DNA of 64,000 bases from Chthoniobacterales bacterium (GTDB lineage: Bacteria > Verrucomicrobiota > Verrucomicrobiia > Chthoniobacterales > JAATET01): assembly GCA_036569045.1 (NCBI GenBank), contig DATCRI010000007.1, positions 62,001 through 126,000 on the forward strand, given 5' to 3'. Of this stretch, positions 45,832 to 55,329 are shown piece after piece (position 1 is the first letter of the stretch; each line of letters starts with the position of its first letter). The position numbers and the translations under genes were made by a program. The notes below the pieces were generated by a model. It did no database searches and was not told the DNA's origin. It saw nothing but the letters and a program-made list of their open reading frames with translations.

Positions 45832-47532
45832 ATGAAGTCGAAAGCACCCGCCGCCAACATGCGCCCGCACTCCTCGATCGTCCTCGACGGGCCGCACCGC
45901 GCGCCCAGTCGCGCCATGCTCTACCCCGTCGGATTTACCGACAAGGACTTCGACAAGCCGCAGATCGCCGTCGCCTCCACCTGGAGCATGGTCACGCCTT
46001 GCAACATGCACATCGATCTCCTGGCCCGCGAGGCCGCCATGGGCATCGACGCCGCGAAGGGCAAGGCCACGATCTTCAACACCATCACGATCTCCGACGG
46101 CATCTCGATGGGCACCGAGGGCATGAAATACTCGCTCGTGTCTCGCGAAGTCATCGCCGACTCGATCGAGACCGTCGTCGGCTGCCAGGGCTACGACGGC
46201 TTCGTCGCCATCGGCGGCTGCGACAAGAACATGCCCGGCTGCATGATCGGCATCGCCCGCCTGAACCGCCCCGCAGTGTTCGTCTACGGCGGCACGATTC
46301 TTCCCGGCTGTCTCAACGGCCGCAACCTCGACGTCGTCTCGGTCTTCGAAGCCGTCGGCCAGCAGGCCGCGGGCAAGATCACCGACGGCGAGGCGCATGC
46401 GGTCGAGAGCTGCGCGATCCCCGGCCCGGGCTCCTGCGGCGGCATGTATACGGCAAACACGATGGCCTCCGCGATCGAGGCCATGGGCTTCAGCCTGCCG
46501 AACAGCTCCGCGCAGGCCGCCGTCTCGCAGCACAAGAAGGACGACTGCCGCAACGCCGGCGCCGCCGTCATCGAAATGCTCCGCCGCGGCATCAAGCCCT
46601 CCGACATTTTCTGCAAGGAGGCCTTCGAGAACGCCATCACGACCGTCATCGCCCTCGGCGGATCGACGAACGCCGTCCTCCACCTACTCGCCATCGCGCA
46701 CTCCGCGAACGTGAAGCTCTCGCTCGACGATTTCACGCGCATCGGCAAACGCGTCCCCGTGCTCGCAGACCTCAAGCCGAGCGGCAAATACCTGATGAGC
46801 CAGCTCGTCGAGATCGGCGGCATCGTTCCGCTCATGAAGGAACTCCTCGGCGCCGGCCTGCTCCACGGCGACTGCCTCACCGTCACCGGCAAGACGCTCA
46901 AGCAGAACCTCGCTCCCTTCAAACGCTACCCGAAAGGCCAGGACATCATCCTGCCGCTCAGCAAGCCGATCAAAAAGGAAAGCCACCTCGTCGTCCTGCG
47001 CGGCAACCTCGCTCCCGAGGGCGCCGTGGCCAAGATCAGCGGCAAGGAAGGCGAGAAATTCAGCGGCACCGCCCGCGTTTTCGAGTCCGAGGAAAAGGCG
47101 CTCGCCGCCGTGCTCGAAGGCAAGATCAAGGCCGGCAACGTCATCGTCATCCGCTACGAAGGGCCGCGCGGCGGTCCCGGCATGCGCGAGATGCTTTCGC
47201 CCACCAGCGCCGTCATGGGCGCGGGCCTCGGCAAATCCGTCGCCCTCATCACCGACGGCCGCTTCTCGGGCGGCACGCACGGCTTCGTCGTCGGCCACAT
47301 CACGCCCGAGGCCTTCGAAGGCGGCCCGCTCGCCATCGTGAAGAATGGCGACCCGATCACCATCGACGCCATCTCCCACGAGCTCACGCTCGACATCCCG
47401 GCCGCGGAGATCAAAGCCCGCCTTGCCGCGTGGAAAAAACCCAAGCCGCGCTACCGTCGCGGCGTGCTCGCCAAATATGCCTCGCACGTCACCACCGCCT
47501 CGCAGGGCGCGGTCACGGACGCCGGCTTCTAG
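45832..47532 (+). CDS. ilvD: Dihydroxy-acid dehydratase
   Basis: The 566-aa iron-sulfur dehydratase of valine/leucine/isoleucine synthesis converts 2,3-dihydroxy-acids to 2-keto acids. Conserved cluster Cys lie in TPCNMHIDLL, GGCDKNMPGCMIG and GPGSCGGMYTANTM. GRFSGGTHGFVVGHITPEA is the C-terminal signature. The ATG at 45832 lies 30 nt after an AAGGAGG tract, too far for a normal ribosome binding site. The NRPS-like gene starts 12 nt after its stop, so the two are likely co-transcribed. Confidence 0.95.
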   Translation: MKSKAPAANMRPHSSIVLDGPHRAPSRAMLYPVGFTDKDFDKPQIAVASTWSMVTPCNMHIDLLAREAAMGIDAAKGKATIFNTITISDGISMGTEGMKYSLVSREVIADSIETVVGCQGYDGFVAIGGCDKNMPGCMIGIARLNRPAVFVYGGTILPGCLNGRNLDVVSVFEAVGQQAAGKITDGEAHAVESCAIPGPGSCGGMYTANTMASAIEAMGFSLPNSSAQAAVSQHKKDDCRNAGAAVIEMLRRGIKPSDIFCKEAFENAITTVIALGGSTNAVLHLLAIAHSANVKLSLDDFTRIGKRVPVLADLKPSGKYLMSQLVEIGGIVPLMKELLGAGLLHGDCLTVTGKTLKQNLAPFKRYPKGQDIILPLSKPIKKESHLVVLRGNLAPEGAVAKISGKEGEKFSGTARVFESEEKALAAVLEGKIKAGNVIVIRYEGPRGGPGMREMLSPTSAVMGAGLGKSVALITDGRFSGGTHGFVVGHITPEAFEGGPLAIVKNGDPITIDAISHELTLDIPAAEIKARLAAWKKPKPRYRRGVLAKYASHVTTASQGAVTDAGF

Positions 47533-47544
47533 AACTCTTCCATC

Positions 47545-50500
47545 ATGCGCGATTCCCTCGTGCCGGTGCGTCGCCATCTCGAGATTTCGAGACAGCCCGC
47601 CGGCTCTCCATTCCACACCTCCCAGGTCTCGATCAGTTTCGGAGAGACCATCGAGGCCGGCGCGCTCCGTGCCGCCTGGGAGCTGATCGCCCAGGCCCAT
47701 CCGGCCCTCCGGCGGAAGTTCGACGCCGCCGGCGGAGTCACCGATACCGCGAATCCCGCCTTTGTCTGGAACGAACGCAACTGGCAGACCGGCGCCCCCG
47801 CCGACCTCGGCGCCGAGTGGCAGACGCTTGTCCAGACCGATGCCGCCACGCCCATCGCCGTCGGCGAGGAGCCCACCTGCCGCATCACCTTCATCGTCCT
47901 GCCGAACGGCCACGGCCACGCGCTGTGGTCCTTCCACGCCGCACTGCTCGACAACGACTCCATCTCCGCCGCTCTGCACCGCTGGCTGCACGCCTACGAT
48001 TGCCTGCGCACCGGCGCGGACGCTCCGGAATTCGAATCGTCTGCCGAATCCGCGGAGGCCGAAGCCGAACTCGCCACGCCCGAGGACTTCGTTCCGCCGC
48101 GCCCGCTCATCGTCCTTCCCCTGCCAGATCCGGCGATCACCGCCGGCACCCGCCGCTCCGTTTCGCAAACCTTCGAGCGCCCCGAGCGTCGGGAATTCGT
48201 CGCCGCCGCGAAGAAGCTCGGCGGCAGTCTCTCCGCGCTCTTCGGCTCCGCCTGGGCCTTCGTTCTCGCCCGCGCCACGTCTTCCGACGAAGCTCTCCTG
48301 CTCGAAACCTCGCGCCCGCCCGAGGGCCTCGGCCGCTTCGAGACTTTCACGCTCCGCCGCCGCCCGGTCGAATCCCACGCCACCGCCCGCGACCTCGTTC
48401 ACGCCTTCGCCGAGATTTCCGAGCTTCCGCTCCCGCCCGCCGACACCCTCGTCTCCGCCTACATCTTCCGCGAGCACACGCTCAACGACCGCCTCCAGCT
48501 CGAGGTGCCGCGCTGGATGGCCGCCGATACCCAGCTTTTCCAGAAAACCGCGCCACCGCTGGCGCTCCGCGTCGTCGCCTCCGATCGCCCCGAGGTCGCG
48601 CTGGATTACGATTCCGCCCTGCTCTCCGACGCCGCCGCCCGCACGCTTTTCGACGCCTTCCTCGGCACCCTCGCAGCCTTCGTCGCCGATCCCAGACTCG
48701 AGCTTGCCACCCTCGCCCTCCCCGGCACGCCCGCCGAGGTCGAGACGCCCGACGTCCCCGGCGCGTTCCGCTCTCTCGTCATTGTCCAGGGCATCCACGA
48801 AACTTTTGCCGACGCCGCCGCCGAGAGCCCCGACGCGATCGCCGTCGAGATGGACGAAGAGACCCTCACCTTCGCGCAGCTCAACAACTCCGCGAACCAG
48901 GTCGCCCGGCTTCTTCGCAAGCGGGGCGTGCAGGCCGGCGCTCGCATCGGCGTGGCCATGCCCCGCTCCCCGCGCTGGGTCGTCGCCCTGCTCGGCGCGC
49001 TCAAGGCCGGCGGTGTGATCGTGCCGCTGAGCCCCGAGACCGGCGAGGCCGACGTCGATGCATGGATCGTCGATGCATTGCCCGAAGGCGAGGCGCGTCC
49101 GAAGCCCGTCGTGCAGATGATCGCCGACGCCGGCGCGCTCTCGAACGAAAAGGCCCGCGGCGTCCAGACCGACGCGAAGGCCGATCCGCAGGCGCTCGTC
49201 GCCCTCGTCGACGGCAAGCCCCACACCTTCACGCACGAAGTTCTCGCCCGCGCCCTCCAAAGCCTCGCCGGGTTGCTCGCCCTCGAGCCCGCCGACCGCG
49301 TGCTGCAGTTCGCTCCCACCGGCACCTTCCCCGCCGTCGAGGAAACGCTCGCCTCGCTCCTGAGCGGCGCGACGCTCGTCCTGCGCTCCGGCGACCGCTG
49401 GCCCACCCGCACCGCATTCCAGGAATTCGTGCAGGAGAAGAACATCACCGCGCTCACGATCCCCGTCGCTTTCTGGACGCAGTGGACGCATTACCTCACC
49501 GAGCTGTCCCTCACGGTGCCCGCGTCGCTCCGACTCGCCGCCACCACCGGCAGCCTTGCCGCACCGAATGCCGTGCTCGCCTGGCGCGCCGTCGCGGGCT
49601 CCACGCACTGGCTGCACCGGGTCACGTCATCGGTCACCGGCGGCCTCGGTCTCGGCTCCGACTGGTCCGCGGAGGATTCTCTCGCCGCCTGCAGCCTTGG
49701 CCGGCCCACGCCGGCCGCCGTCGCCCGCATCGTGGATCGCCACGGTCTCGCCCTTCCGCTCGGCCTCGCCGGCACGGTCGAGGTCGCACCCGCCAGATCG
49801 CCGGACAAGCCCGCCACGCTCGGCATCGAGGCCTTTGTTTCACCCGAGGGCATTTTCTACGACCGCACCGCGTTGCAGGAACTCGTCGTCGGCCCCATCG
49901 GCCAGGGCGCGGCGGAGACCATCCGCCACGTCGCGATCACGCACCCCGGCGTGCTCGATGCCCATGTCGAGCAACGCCTCATCGCCGCCCGCCAGGAATG
50001 GTGCCTGTGGATTGTTCCCCGCGATTCCGAGCGCGGCGAACCGCACGACCTGCGCGAATGGCTTACGGCACGCCTGCCCGCCGCTCCGCGCCGCATCCGC
50101 GCGCTGCCTCGATTCCCGCTCGACGACGCCGGCAATCTCGACGTCGCCGCCCTCGTCGAGCAACTGCCCGACGACGTCGCTACCCCCGCCGCGCGCAAGG
50201 GCACCGAGGCCGAGGAACGCGTGCGTCAGGCCATCTCCCGCGCCCTCGGCGGCCGCCGCATCGAACTCGACGAAATCCTCACCGACGGCCGCACGAAACC
50301 CCAGGTCGCGAAACTTCTCTTCGAAGCCGTCTTGCGCGACGAACCCCGTGTCGAACTGGCCGATTTCACGACGGGCTTCTCCGTCCGCTCGCTCCTGCGT
50401 AACGTCCGTGGCCGTGGCCGCGCCGCCGGCACTCCCGCTGCCGCCGCTCCGGTCAGCGCCTGGACGCCGATCCAGCCGCTCCGCGCCTCGGGCAAACTCC

Positions 50501-51195
50501 CGCCCCTCGTTTTCATTCACGATTTCGACGGCACCTCGAAGGGCTACGCGCCGCTCGTCGCCCAGCTCGGGGAAGACCAGCCCTGCTACGCGATCACGGC
50601 CCGCGGCCTCGCCGATCCCGATGCCAGCCATGCCACCGTCGAGGAAATGGCCCGCGCCTACGTCGAGGCGCTCCGCGTTTTCGATGCCACCGGCCCTTAT
50701 CGCCTGCTCGGTTACGGCTTCGGCGGCCTTGTCGCCTTCGAGATGGCCCGCCAGCTCAGCGCCGCCGGCGCGAGCGTCCCGTTGCTCGTCGGTCTCGCCA
50801 CCGAGCCCCCCGCCACGAACTCCGCCGCCGCATTCCTCGCCGGCGGCTGGAAGCGCTCGCTCGCCTCGCTCCTCGGCCGCAAGACCGAGGAAACCCCGCG
50901 CCGCCGCCGCACGTCGGAGAGCCCGATCTCTCGCGTCAACGAAGAGGCCGCGCGCAAATACTCCCCGCCGGCGTCCGCCCTTGCCGCCCACATCTTCGTG
51001 CCCGAGCAGAATTTCCCGCCCTTCCGCGTTGTCGAGATCGGCTGGACGGCCACCTGCCGCGACGCGCAGTTCTATCAGGTGCCATGCAGTGGCCCGGAAA
51101 TGATGGACGAGCCCGCGGTCGAGGCCATTGCGAATGCGATCACGAAGCTTGCCCGCGCCGAGGAACTCGACACCGAGCTCGAGAACGAGGACTGA
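47545..51195 (+). CDS. NRPS-like C-A-PCP-TE pseudoenzyme
   Basis: The 1216-aa protein has the order of a complete nonribosomal peptide module, with every recognisable catalytic motif changed. The condensation domain (about 1-400) has HAALLDN where HHxxxDG is expected, so the catalytic His is Ala. The adenylation-like domain (about 415-870; starts IHETFADAAAESPDAIAVEM) lacks the TSGSTGxPK loop and the Lys near PRFPLDDAGNLD. The carrier-like region (about 890-960) has no phosphopantetheine Ser. The thioesterase domain (about 970-1216; PLVFIHDFDGTSKGYAPLV) has GYGFGG for GYSFGG, losing the nucleophile. The frame is intact, so the protein is likely maintained. A structural, regulatory or ligand-binding role is inferred; none is known. 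Confidence 0.82.
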   Translation: MRDSLVPVRRHLEISRQPAGSPFHTSQVSISFGETIEAGALRAAWELIAQAHPALRRKFDAAGGVTDTANPAFVWNERNWQTGAPADLGAEWQTLVQTDAATPIAVGEEPTCRITFIVLPNGHGHALWSFHAALLDNDSISAALHRWLHAYDCLRTGADAPEFESSAESAEAEAELATPEDFVPPRPLIVLPLPDPAITAGTRRSVSQTFERPERREFVAAAKKLGGSLSALFGSAWAFVLARATSSDEALLLETSRPPEGLGRFETFTLRRRPVESHATARDLVHAFAEISELPLPPADTLVSAYIFREHTLNDRLQLEVPRWMAADTQLFQKTAPPLALRVVASDRPEVALDYDSALLSDAAARTLFDAFLGTLAAFVADPRLELATLALPGTPAEVETPDVPGAFRSLVIVQGIHETFADAAAESPDAIAVEMDEETLTFAQLNNSANQVARLLRKRGVQAGARIGVAMPRSPRWVVALLGALKAGGVIVPLSPETGEADVDAWIVDALPEGEARPKPVVQMIADAGALSNEKARGVQTDAKADPQALVALVDGKPHTFTHEVLARALQSLAGLLALEPADRVLQFAPTGTFPAVEETLASLLSGATLVLRSGDRWPTRTAFQEFVQEKNITALTIPVAFWTQWTHYLTELSLTVPASLRLAATTGSLAAPNAVLAWRAVAGSTHWLHRVTSSVTGGLGLGSDWSAEDSLAACSLGRPTPAAVARIVDRHGLALPLGLAGTVEVAPARSPDKPATLGIEAFVSPEGIFYDRTALQELVVGPIGQGAAETIRHVAITHPGVLDAHVEQRLIAARQEWCLWIVPRDSERGEPHDLREWLTARLPAAPRRIRALPRFPLDDAGNLDVAALVEQLPDDVATPAARKGTEAEERVRQAISRALGGRRIELDEILTDGRTKPQVAKLLFEAVLRDEPRVELADFTTGFSVRSLLRNVRGRGRAAGTPAAAAPVSAWTPIQPLRASGKLPPLVFIHDFDGTSKGYAPLVAQLGEDQPCYAITARGLADPDASHATVEEMARAYVEALRVFDATGPYRLLGYGFGGLVAFEMARQLSAAGASVPLLVGLATEPPATNSAAAFLAGGWKRSLASLLGRKTEETPRRRRTSESPISRVNEEAARKYSPPASALAAHIFVPEQNFPPFRVVEIGWTATCRDAQFYQVPCSGPEMMDEPAVEAIANAITKLARAEELDTELENED

Positions 51196-51196
51196 T

Positions 51197-52027
51197 CTAC
51201 CGCCGCCACAGCGCGGGCAAAGCGAGCAGGAGCACCCGGCGCACGTCTCCGCGCGAAACCTTCACCGGCCCCGAGTCGATCTCGATGCGCGACAGCGTCT
51301 CGAGACCGATCCGCGCCGGCGGCAGACTCGCGAAGCGCACCCGCCCGTTCTCCACGGCTGCGGCCCATTGCAGGCCGCTCTCGAGGCCCACGCGGGCCCG
51401 TCGCTTCACGTCGATGAAGTCCGCGTCCGGCACGTAAACGCGCCCAATCGCCGCATCCGCCAGCCGGTCGCGCAGGATGTTCACGAGCTGCAGGCCCTTG
51501 CCGTAGGCCACCCCGAGCGCCACCAGCTCCTCGATCGGTCGATGCGTGAAATCCGGCAGCAGGTCCGCGCACAGCCGCGTCCAGAATTCACCGACGCTCC
51601 CGGCCACCAGGAACGTGTATTCCTCGAGCTCGTCCCCGTTCAAAGGCTCCGCCGATTCCGGAAAGCGCACGAGGTCGAAAAGCTGCCCGTGCAGGATATG
51701 GTTCCACACGCCCCACAGCCGCTCCTGCGCCCGCGATTCCTCCAGCGCATCGAGCAGCTCCGGCAGCCGACGCAACAACTCCGCCTCCGCCGGTTTCTCC
51801 TGATGCTTCACCAGCGCGCTCAGCGCATGGTGGGCGATGTCGCCATGGCGCAGCTGCTGAAGCGCTTCCACCCGCCGCTCCACCTCGGCCCCGGACGTAT
51901 CCGCAATGCTATCCGAGGCTCGCGCCAGCAGATAACCGAGGGCAATCGGCTCGCGCACCGCCGGCGGCAGCACGCGAATCGTGATGTAAAACGACCGCGA
52001 AACATCCCGCAGAAGCTTCCAGTTCAT
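51197..52027 (-). CDS. Squalene/phytoene synthase family protein
   Basis: The 276-aa head-to-head prenyl synthase starts SRSFYITIRVLPPAVREPIALGYLLAR. It has the first Asp-rich motif DSIAD (about residue 38) and the second in GLQLVNILRDRLADAAIGRVYVP. It would join two farnesyl or geranylgeranyl diphosphates to squalene or phytoene; the sequence alone does not decide which. Its ATG overlaps the stop of the DUF362 gene (TGATG), which places both in one operon. It converges on the NRPS-like gene with a 1-nt gap. Confidence 0.88.
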   Translation of the reverse strand: MNWKLLRDVSRSFYITIRVLPPAVREPIALGYLLARASDSIADTSGAEVERRVEALQQLRHGDIAHHALSALVKHQEKPAEAELLRRLPELLDALEESRAQERLWGVWNHILHGQLFDLVRFPESAEPLNGDELEEYTFLVAGSVGEFWTRLCADLLPDFTHRPIEELVALGVAYGKGLQLVNILRDRLADAAIGRVYVPDADFIDVKRRARVGLESGLQWAAAVENGRVRFASLPPARIGLETLSRIEIDSGPVKVSRGDVRRVLLLALPALWRR

Positions 52028-53115
52028 CAGCGCATCCCGGGCGTGTCCGCCCCCACCCGGATCAGATCGATCTCCGGCTCGAGAAAATTTCCCAGCCCCA
52101 TCGCGGACGCCGTCTCGACATGGGCGGCGACCGGCGCCGCCGGCGGCAGCTTGTTCGGCCCGCGATACTCGTCGATCAGCCGCAGGGCCGTCGCATCGAT
52201 CGCCACCGGATCGATGCTCGCATAGATCGTGAAATTCTGCCGCGTGAAATTGGGATTCGGAAACGGCCCGCCGGCGAACTGCAGCGCCAGCCCGTCCATG
52301 ATCGTCAGCACCACCTTGTCCCGCACCATCGCGTCCTTGTAGATCTCGCCGACGTAGGGATTCCCGTGATCCGGCTCGCGAATGAATCGTCGCCAGTTGT
52401 CCACATTCCACAGCGTCATGTTTGCCAGCGCGCCGTTCAACCCGCACATGAAGCTGTCGCACAGCGACGGCAGATTGATGACCTTCGTCACCCGCTGGCT
52501 CAGCACCGTCGCAAAAAAGCTCGTGCTGCTCAGCTGATCGCCCCTCGAAAGAATATCCTCCATGCGCGTGCCCTTTTTCTCACCGAACTTGCTGTCACCC
52601 CAGATCAATCTTCCCAGCACCGGCGCCGTCAGCATCGCCTGCCGGTCGTAGCCCGTCGAAGGATCGATCCCCTCCACGCGAAAATCCGGATCGCGTTCCG
52701 AAAACCCCGCCGCGCGCAGGTCCTCGATGTTCCGGTCCCACACGATGATGCGATCCGGTCGCACCCCCGCCGCCTGCAATCCGCGCGCCACCGCCCGCAC
52801 GACCGCCGGATGCGTCCCGCTCATCGCGCCCGGCGCCGCCGCGACCTTGATGCCCACGACGTCCGTCGGCTTCACCAGCGCCAGCCACGCCGCCGCGACC
52901 GAGGATCGCTTCGTCACCGCCATCACCACATCGTCCACCATCTTCTGCACGACCGCCGGCGTGGGGGTGAAGCCGTTCGTGAGCGCCCGCGGATCCGCCG
53001 CGTAATATACCTGCGACCGGGCGGCAATCGCCCGCGCTACGGGCGTCTCCTCCGCCAGCTGCGCCCCCACAACCAGCGGCCAGAGCGCGAACAGAAAGAC
53101 GAAACGACGGATCAC
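52027..53115 (-). CDS. DUF362 domain protein, exported
   Basis: A 362-aa product from a GTG at 53115, giving a signal peptide (VIRRFVFLFALWPLVVGAQ). The body matches the DUF362 family (VGIKVAAAPGAMSGTHPAVVRAVARGL, KVINLPSLCDSFMCGLNGAL, PVAIDATALRLIDEYR). Members are often encoded beside iron-sulfur or quinone proteins; their activity is not established. Here it is coupled to a prenyl synthase gene and divergent from hemW across about 70 bp. Confidence 0.82.
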   Translation of the reverse strand: MIRRFVFLFALWPLVVGAQLAEETPVARAIAARSQVYYAADPRALTNGFTPTPAVVQKMVDDVVMAVTKRSSVAAAWLALVKPTDVVGIKVAAAPGAMSGTHPAVVRAVARGLQAAGVRPDRIIVWDRNIEDLRAAGFSERDPDFRVEGIDPSTGYDRQAMLTAPVLGRLIWGDSKFGEKKGTRMEDILSRGDQLSSTSFFATVLSQRVTKVINLPSLCDSFMCGLNGALANMTLWNVDNWRRFIREPDHGNPYVGEIYKDAMVRDKVVLTIMDGLALQFAGGPFPNPNFTRQNFTIYASIDPVAIDATALRLIDEYRGPNKLPPAAPVAAHVETASAMGLGNFLEPEIDLIRVGADTPGMR

Positions 53116-53184
53116 GGCGCAGAGTGTCGACGGAGCCACGGGAGCTGTCAAACCGGCGCGAATGCCATTGCGCGGCGTTTCCGG

Positions 53185-54279
53185 ATGGACGACCCTGCCG
53201 CCGTGATCGAGCACCTCTACGCGCATATTCCCTTCTGCCCGAAGGTGTGCCCGTATTGCAGCTTCTACAAGGAGGCGAGTGACCGGAACAAGACGCGCGC
53301 CTTCCTCGACGCAATGCTCCTCGAGGCGGAGAGCCACGCCGCCACCCTCCAGCCCCGCACGATTTTCTTCGGCGGCGGCACGCCCAGCGCGCTCAGCACC
53401 TCCCAGCTCGAATACCTGCTCGCCGGCCTCCGCGAGCGCCTCGATTTCTCCGCGGTCACCGAATGGACCCTCGAGATGAACCCGGCCACTGTCTCGCACG
53501 AAAAGGCCCGCGCGCTGCTCGACCTTGGCGTCAATCGCATCAGCATGGGCGTGCAATCCTGGCACGACGGCGAGTTGAAGATTCTCGGCCGGGTGCACAC
53601 CGCCGCGCAGGCCGAGCGTTCGTATCGCATCCTCCGCGAGGCCGGCGTGCCTAACGTCAACCTCGACCTCATCTTCGGCGTGCCCGGCCAGTCCCGCGAA
53701 AGCTGGCGCGCCTCACTCGAGCGCACCCTCGCCCTCGAGCCCGACCATATCTCCGCCTACTGCCTCACCTACGAGGAGGACACCGATTTTTTCCTCCGCC
53801 TCCAGCGCGGCGAAATGCGTCCCGACGAGGGCCTCGACGCCGATCTCTTCGAGCTCACGATGGACCTCCTCGGCGCCGCCGGTTACGCCCAATACGAGAT
53901 CTCGAATCACGCGAAACCCGGTCGCGAATGCCGGCACAACCTCGCCTACTGGACCGCCGCGGACTACGTCGGTCTCGGCCCGAGCGCCTTCTCGACCGTC
54001 GGTGAGAGCCGCTGGAAGAACGTGAGCGACACCTCCGATTACGTGGCCCGGATCGACGCCGGCACGGATGCCGCCGACTACCGCGAGCGCGTCGATGCCC
54101 GCACGCGTCGCGCCGAGCAGCTCGCCTTCGCCCTGCGCACGAACGTCGGCATCGACGAGAACTCCGCCGAAGTTCTCCGGCTCCGCGACGCGGGCTATCT
54201 CGAGGCCCACGGCGACCGCTGGGTGCTCACGCGCTCCGGAAAAATGGTGGCCGACGCCATTGCCGAGACCTTCGTGTGA
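53185..54279 (+). CDS. hemW: HemW-like radical SAM protein
   Basis: The 364-aa protein has the radical-SAM Cys motif CPKVCPYCSF (residues 18-26) following HLYAHIPF, and the HemW-specific FFGGGTPSALS, RISMGVQSWHDGELKILGR and YAQYEISNHAKPGRECRHNLAYW. HemW proteins are heme chaperones. They lack the extra Cys of true coproporphyrinogen dehydrogenase HemN, which has CxxxCxxCxC; here the fourth position is Phe. The stop overlaps the next GTG start by 4 nt. Confidence 0.9.
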   Translation: MDDPAAVIEHLYAHIPFCPKVCPYCSFYKEASDRNKTRAFLDAMLLEAESHAATLQPRTIFFGGGTPSALSTSQLEYLLAGLRERLDFSAVTEWTLEMNPATVSHEKARALLDLGVNRISMGVQSWHDGELKILGRVHTAAQAERSYRILREAGVPNVNLDLIFGVPGQSRESWRASLERTLALEPDHISAYCLTYEEDTDFFLRLQRGEMRPDEGLDADLFELTMDLLGAAGYAQYEISNHAKPGRECRHNLAYWTAADYVGLGPSAFSTVGESRWKNVSDTSDYVARIDAGTDAADYRERVDARTRRAEQLAFALRTNVGIDENSAEVLRLRDAGYLEAHGDRWVLTRSGKMVADAIAETFV

Positions 54280-55316
54280 ACAACCGCTACGACGCGATCA
54301 TCGTCGGCGCCGGCCCCGCGGGATCGGTCTGCGCCGCGGCGCTGGCACGCGCCGGAAGCCGCGTTCTCCTGCTCGAGAAATCGCGCTTCCCTCGTGACAA
54401 GGTCTGCGGCGATTGCCTGAACCCCTCGGCGCTGCCGATTCTGGACCGCCTCGAGCTTCGCGAACGTCTGCTCGCGCTGCCGCATGTCGCCGCCCGCGAG
54501 GTCAGCTTCCACGGCATCGGCGTGCGCCCCGTTTCGTTTCCCATCCCGCCCGGCGCGGAAATCGTGGTAAAGCGTCGGGATCTCGACGCTTTGCTCGTGG
54601 CCCGCGCGATCGAGCTCGGCGCGGAATTTCGCGACGACATGGCCGTCACTCGCGTGGCCCCCGGCTGGCGCGTGGAAGCCAACGGTGAGGAATTCGTCGC
54701 GCCATTCCTCTTCGCCGCCGACGGCCGGAATTCCACCGTCGCCCGCCTCACCGACCGGCTGCCCGCAGCCCGGCGCGAGCGCACCGCGATCCAGGGCCAC
54801 ACCGTGCGTCCGGACTGGCACGGCGATGCCGTGCGGATGCTCTTTCATCCCGGGGGCTACGGCGGCACCGCCCGCGTGAGCGCCGACGAGATCAATGTCT
54901 GCCTCGTCGCGCGCCCCAAGAATCTCGCCGCCGTGCGCGCCCGCGCCGAGCGGGAATTCGGGCCGCTCGAATGGCGCACGATTGCTCCGCTCACCCGTCG
55001 CGACGGATTCCCGATCGCCGCGGACGGCCTGTTTCTGCTGGGCGATGCCGCGCGCGTCGTCGAGCCCTTCACCGGCGAAGGCATCTCCTACGCGATGCGC
55101 TCGGGCGAACTCGCGGCCAGCGCGGTCCTGGCCGGCGGCGACGCGGCGGCCCGCTATCGCCGCGACCACGCTGCCATGTATCGCGGCCGGCTTTGGGTGA
55201 ACCGCCTCGCCCGCTTCGCCGGCGAGCATCCGCGCCTCACTTCGCTCGCCCTGCGGGCCTTCCGGCATTGGCCGGCGCCGCTCGGAATGCTCACCGCCAA
55301 AGTCGTTCGGGCCTGA
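54276..55316 (+). CDS. Geranylgeranyl reductase-type FAD-dependent oxidoreductase
   Basis: The 346-aa flavoprotein starts at GTG 54276. The FAD Rossmann motif is DAIIVGAGPAGSVCAAALARAG, then FPRDKVCGDCLNP. The second FAD contact is GLFLLGDAARVVEPFTGEGISYAMRSG. The C-terminal basic/hydrophobic tail suits membrane binding. This family saturates isoprenoid chains of chlorophyll, archaeal lipids or menaquinone. Neighbouring mqnA and mqnE suggest menaquinone side-chain reduction, an inference from position. Confidence 0.85.
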   Translation: MNNRYDAIIVGAGPAGSVCAAALARAGSRVLLLEKSRFPRDKVCGDCLNPSALPILDRLELRERLLALPHVAAREVSFHGIGVRPVSFPIPPGAEIVVKRRDLDALLVARAIELGAEFRDDMAVTRVAPGWRVEANGEEFVAPFLFAADGRNSTVARLTDRLPAARRERTAIQGHTVRPDWHGDAVRMLFHPGGYGGTARVSADEINVCLVARPKNLAAVRARAEREFGPLEWRTIAPLTRRDGFPIAADGLFLLGDAARVVEPFTGEGISYAMRSGELAASAVLAGGDAAARYRRDHAAMYRGRLWVNRLARFAGEHPRLTSLALRAFRHWPAPLGMLTAKVVRA

Positions 55317-55329
55317 CTCGAAGAGCCAG

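Noticed and set aside
45999-50402. 1467-aa plus-strand open frame across ilvD and the NRPS-like gene
   Set aside because: It is almost entirely Arg/His/Pro/Ala and out of frame with two convincing proteins; an effect of high GC.
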